In this document: positions 51,723 through 52,852 of the stretch, piece after piece
How the letters are laid out: each line of letters starts with the position of its first letter
Numbering within the stretch: the first letter of the stretch is position 1
Origin: an uncultured Ruegeria sp.
Lineage (GTDB): Bacteria > Pseudomonadota > Alphaproteobacteria > Rhodobacterales > Rhodobacteraceae
Assembly (NCBI RefSeq): GCF_947504215.1
Contig: NZ_CANNGO010000020.1
Span: forward strand, 1 to 52,852
Reading direction: 5' to 3'
Length of the DNA: 52,852 nucleotides
Notes under the pieces: generated by a model
Databases searched by the model: none
Seen by the model: the letters and a program-made list of their open reading frames with translations, nothing else
What the model was told of the DNA's origin: nothing
Position numbers and translations under genes: made by a program

Positions 51723-52793
51723 ATGATTGACCCCGCCAACAACCCTCGAAGCTTTCTGGAACACCTCTTTTCTACCGCCGTTGCTGTGGCCGACCCCATG
51801 CTCGTGGTGCCCCCACACTTGCCAAAGCGTCCAAAGGGGCGGCTGCTGGCGATAGGAGCAGGCAAGGCCAGTGCCCGCATGGCCGAAGCCGTTGAGGCCT
51901 ACTATGGCCCTTGTGAGGGGCTCGTCATTGCCCGTTATGGGTTTGCTCGACCGTGTAATGGTATCGAGATTGTCGAGGCGGCGCACCCAGTGCCGGACGA
52001 CACCAAATGGATCGCCTGCAAACCGGGGTTCTTCCTGCATGTGAGGGTTCTGTCACGACTGTTTCGCCGCCCTTTCATCGAAGGGCTGATAGCGCTGCAC
52101 CGCACCGGGCAGCTTGCACTCTTCGGCGACCTGAAAAGACTGGCGGATGCAGAGGCTTTTGCCGCGTATCTTGATCCGCTGCGCAAAACTGAGTGGGTCG
52201 TCTATGCCAAACCACCCTTCGGCGGGCCTGAAGCGGTGCTGGCCTATCTCAGCCGATACACCCACCGGGTGGCGATCTCGAACCATCGCCTCGTCAGTGC
52301 CAATGCTGACACCGTGGCTTTCCGGTGGAAAGATTATCGCATCAAGTCGGGTGACCGAATGAAGGTCATGCGGCTCGACACGGGCGAGTTCATCCGCCGG
52401 GTCCTCATGCACGTCCTGCCCGACAGTTTCCACCGCATCCGCCATTATGGTCTGCTGGCCAGTGCTGGCCGCAAGGCAAGTATCGCGAAGATCCGGGCTT
52501 TGCTTGGGGTGCAAGTCGCACTGCAAGAAGACGCATCCTCCGCCGAGATCATCCCGCTCACCCTGCGCGAACCGTGCCCCGAATGCGGAGGGCCGATGCG
52601 CATCATCGAGATCTTCCGGCGCGGCCAGAAACCAACAACCCGCGGCCTCCTCCTTGTCAGGGTTTTCCAACGCGGGCCACGCTCAGCACTCGTTGAAACC
52701 TTGCAACATGGCCCGCTTCGAAAAACCTTAAACAAAGCTGCCCTTGGTGCTGCCACCTCGAACGGCCGCAAAGTCCCGCAATCTGTGAATTAG
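51723..52793 (+). pseudogene. Glycerate 2-kinase N-terminus fused in frame to IS91 transposase C-terminus
   Basis: The 356-residue frame is chimeric. Residues 1-92 are the start of a MOFRL-type glycerate 2-kinase (GckA/TtuD): LLAIGAGKASARMAEAVEAY, LVIARYGFARPC and IEIVEAAHPVPD. From about residue 94 the sequence is an IS91-family transposase (TKWIACKPGFFLHVRVLSRL, then KPPFGGPEAVLAYLSRYTHR with the catalytic YxxxY). The kinase lacks more than three quarters of its usual 420 or so residues, and the transposase lacks its zinc finger and HUH motif, so neither is functional. The ATG at 51723 follows GGGAAACC. Ends at TAG. Confidence 0.85.
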
Positions 52794-52852
52794 CATGGCG
52801 AACGATCTTGCGAGCGCAGCGAAAGGCCGGTTTGGTGAAGCCGCATTGCGGC
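52000..52852 (+). mobile_element. IS91-family element, 5-prime truncated
   Basis: The C-terminal about 264 residues of an IS91 transposase begin abruptly inside the glycerate kinase gene. IS91 elements move by rolling-circle transposition and often leave one-ended or truncated copies. The right end (terminator end) would be after 52793, perhaps beyond the window; the last 59 bases contain no gene. Confidence 0.7.

Noticed and set aside
1..52852. Search for tRNA, rRNA and attachment-site tRNA fragments
   Set aside because: No cloverleaf-like sequence with a TTCGA loop in context, and no rRNA-like sequence, was seen by reading; a dedicated tRNA scan would settle this.

Overview
The window reads as a chromosomal or large-plasmid segment of a marine alphaproteobacterium, most likely a roseobacter-type Rhodobacterales. 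The support is the family mix: a Tat-exported Mo hydroxylase with a cytochrome c subunit, AspT/aspartate decarboxylase, TPR-sulfotransferase, a compatible-solute ABC operon, and IS110, IS5 and IS91 elements. This is inferred from protein families and was not tested by a database search. No rRNA, tRNA or CRISPR array is visible.

Layout. 1-9800 is accessory DNA that looks AT-richer: three small membrane proteins, a secreted FGE-like protein without the catalytic cysteine pair, a possible permuted papain-fold hydrolase, an IS110 element whose transposase ribosome-binding site lies in an 11-bp stem, then a 1038-residue SAM/class III cyclase/ATPase/TPR regulator and a secreted unknown protein. A frameshifted IS5-type element (9792-10640) separates this from a periplasmic molybdenum hydroxylase operon (10773-15356) and a secreted HAD-like protein.

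17446-27213 holds what I think is the most interesting locus. A putative exopolysaccharide operon on the minus strand carries a UDP-sulfoquinovose synthase homologue, a BcsB-like periplasmic protein, a processive GT2 synthase and a secreted Sel1-repeat protein. It is preceded by a hybrid sensor kinase with a small YedY-like secreted protein and a divergent LuxR-type response regulator, with a perfect dyad between them. The sulfoquinovose synthase lacks about 23 residues in frame, next to its active site. 27400-28200 contains degenerate transposon ends (TGT...ACA termini with arrays of about 22-bp repeats) around a small putative DNA-binding protein.

28684-32123 encodes the aspartate:alanine exchange pair (AsdA and AspT). 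32300-34650 looks like phage debris, with a Ner-like regulator followed by three consecutive stem-loops. 34684-37211 encodes two transporters. 37818-43020 is a divergent pair: a large repeat autotransporter whose repeats carry tyrosines beside acidic residues, and a TPR-sulfotransferase. An intact IS5-type element (43177-44009) ends in the stop codon of a LacI regulator.

44009-52793 is a LacI-controlled operon: sugar-type ABC importer, GH63/MGH-like glycosidase, lyxose/mannose isomerase, acetyltransferase and glycerate 2-kinase. Together these fit import and breakdown of mannosylglycerate (or glucosylglycerate) to a hexose and glycerate. The kinase is destroyed: after about 92 residues it is fused in frame to the C-terminal part of an IS91 transposase.
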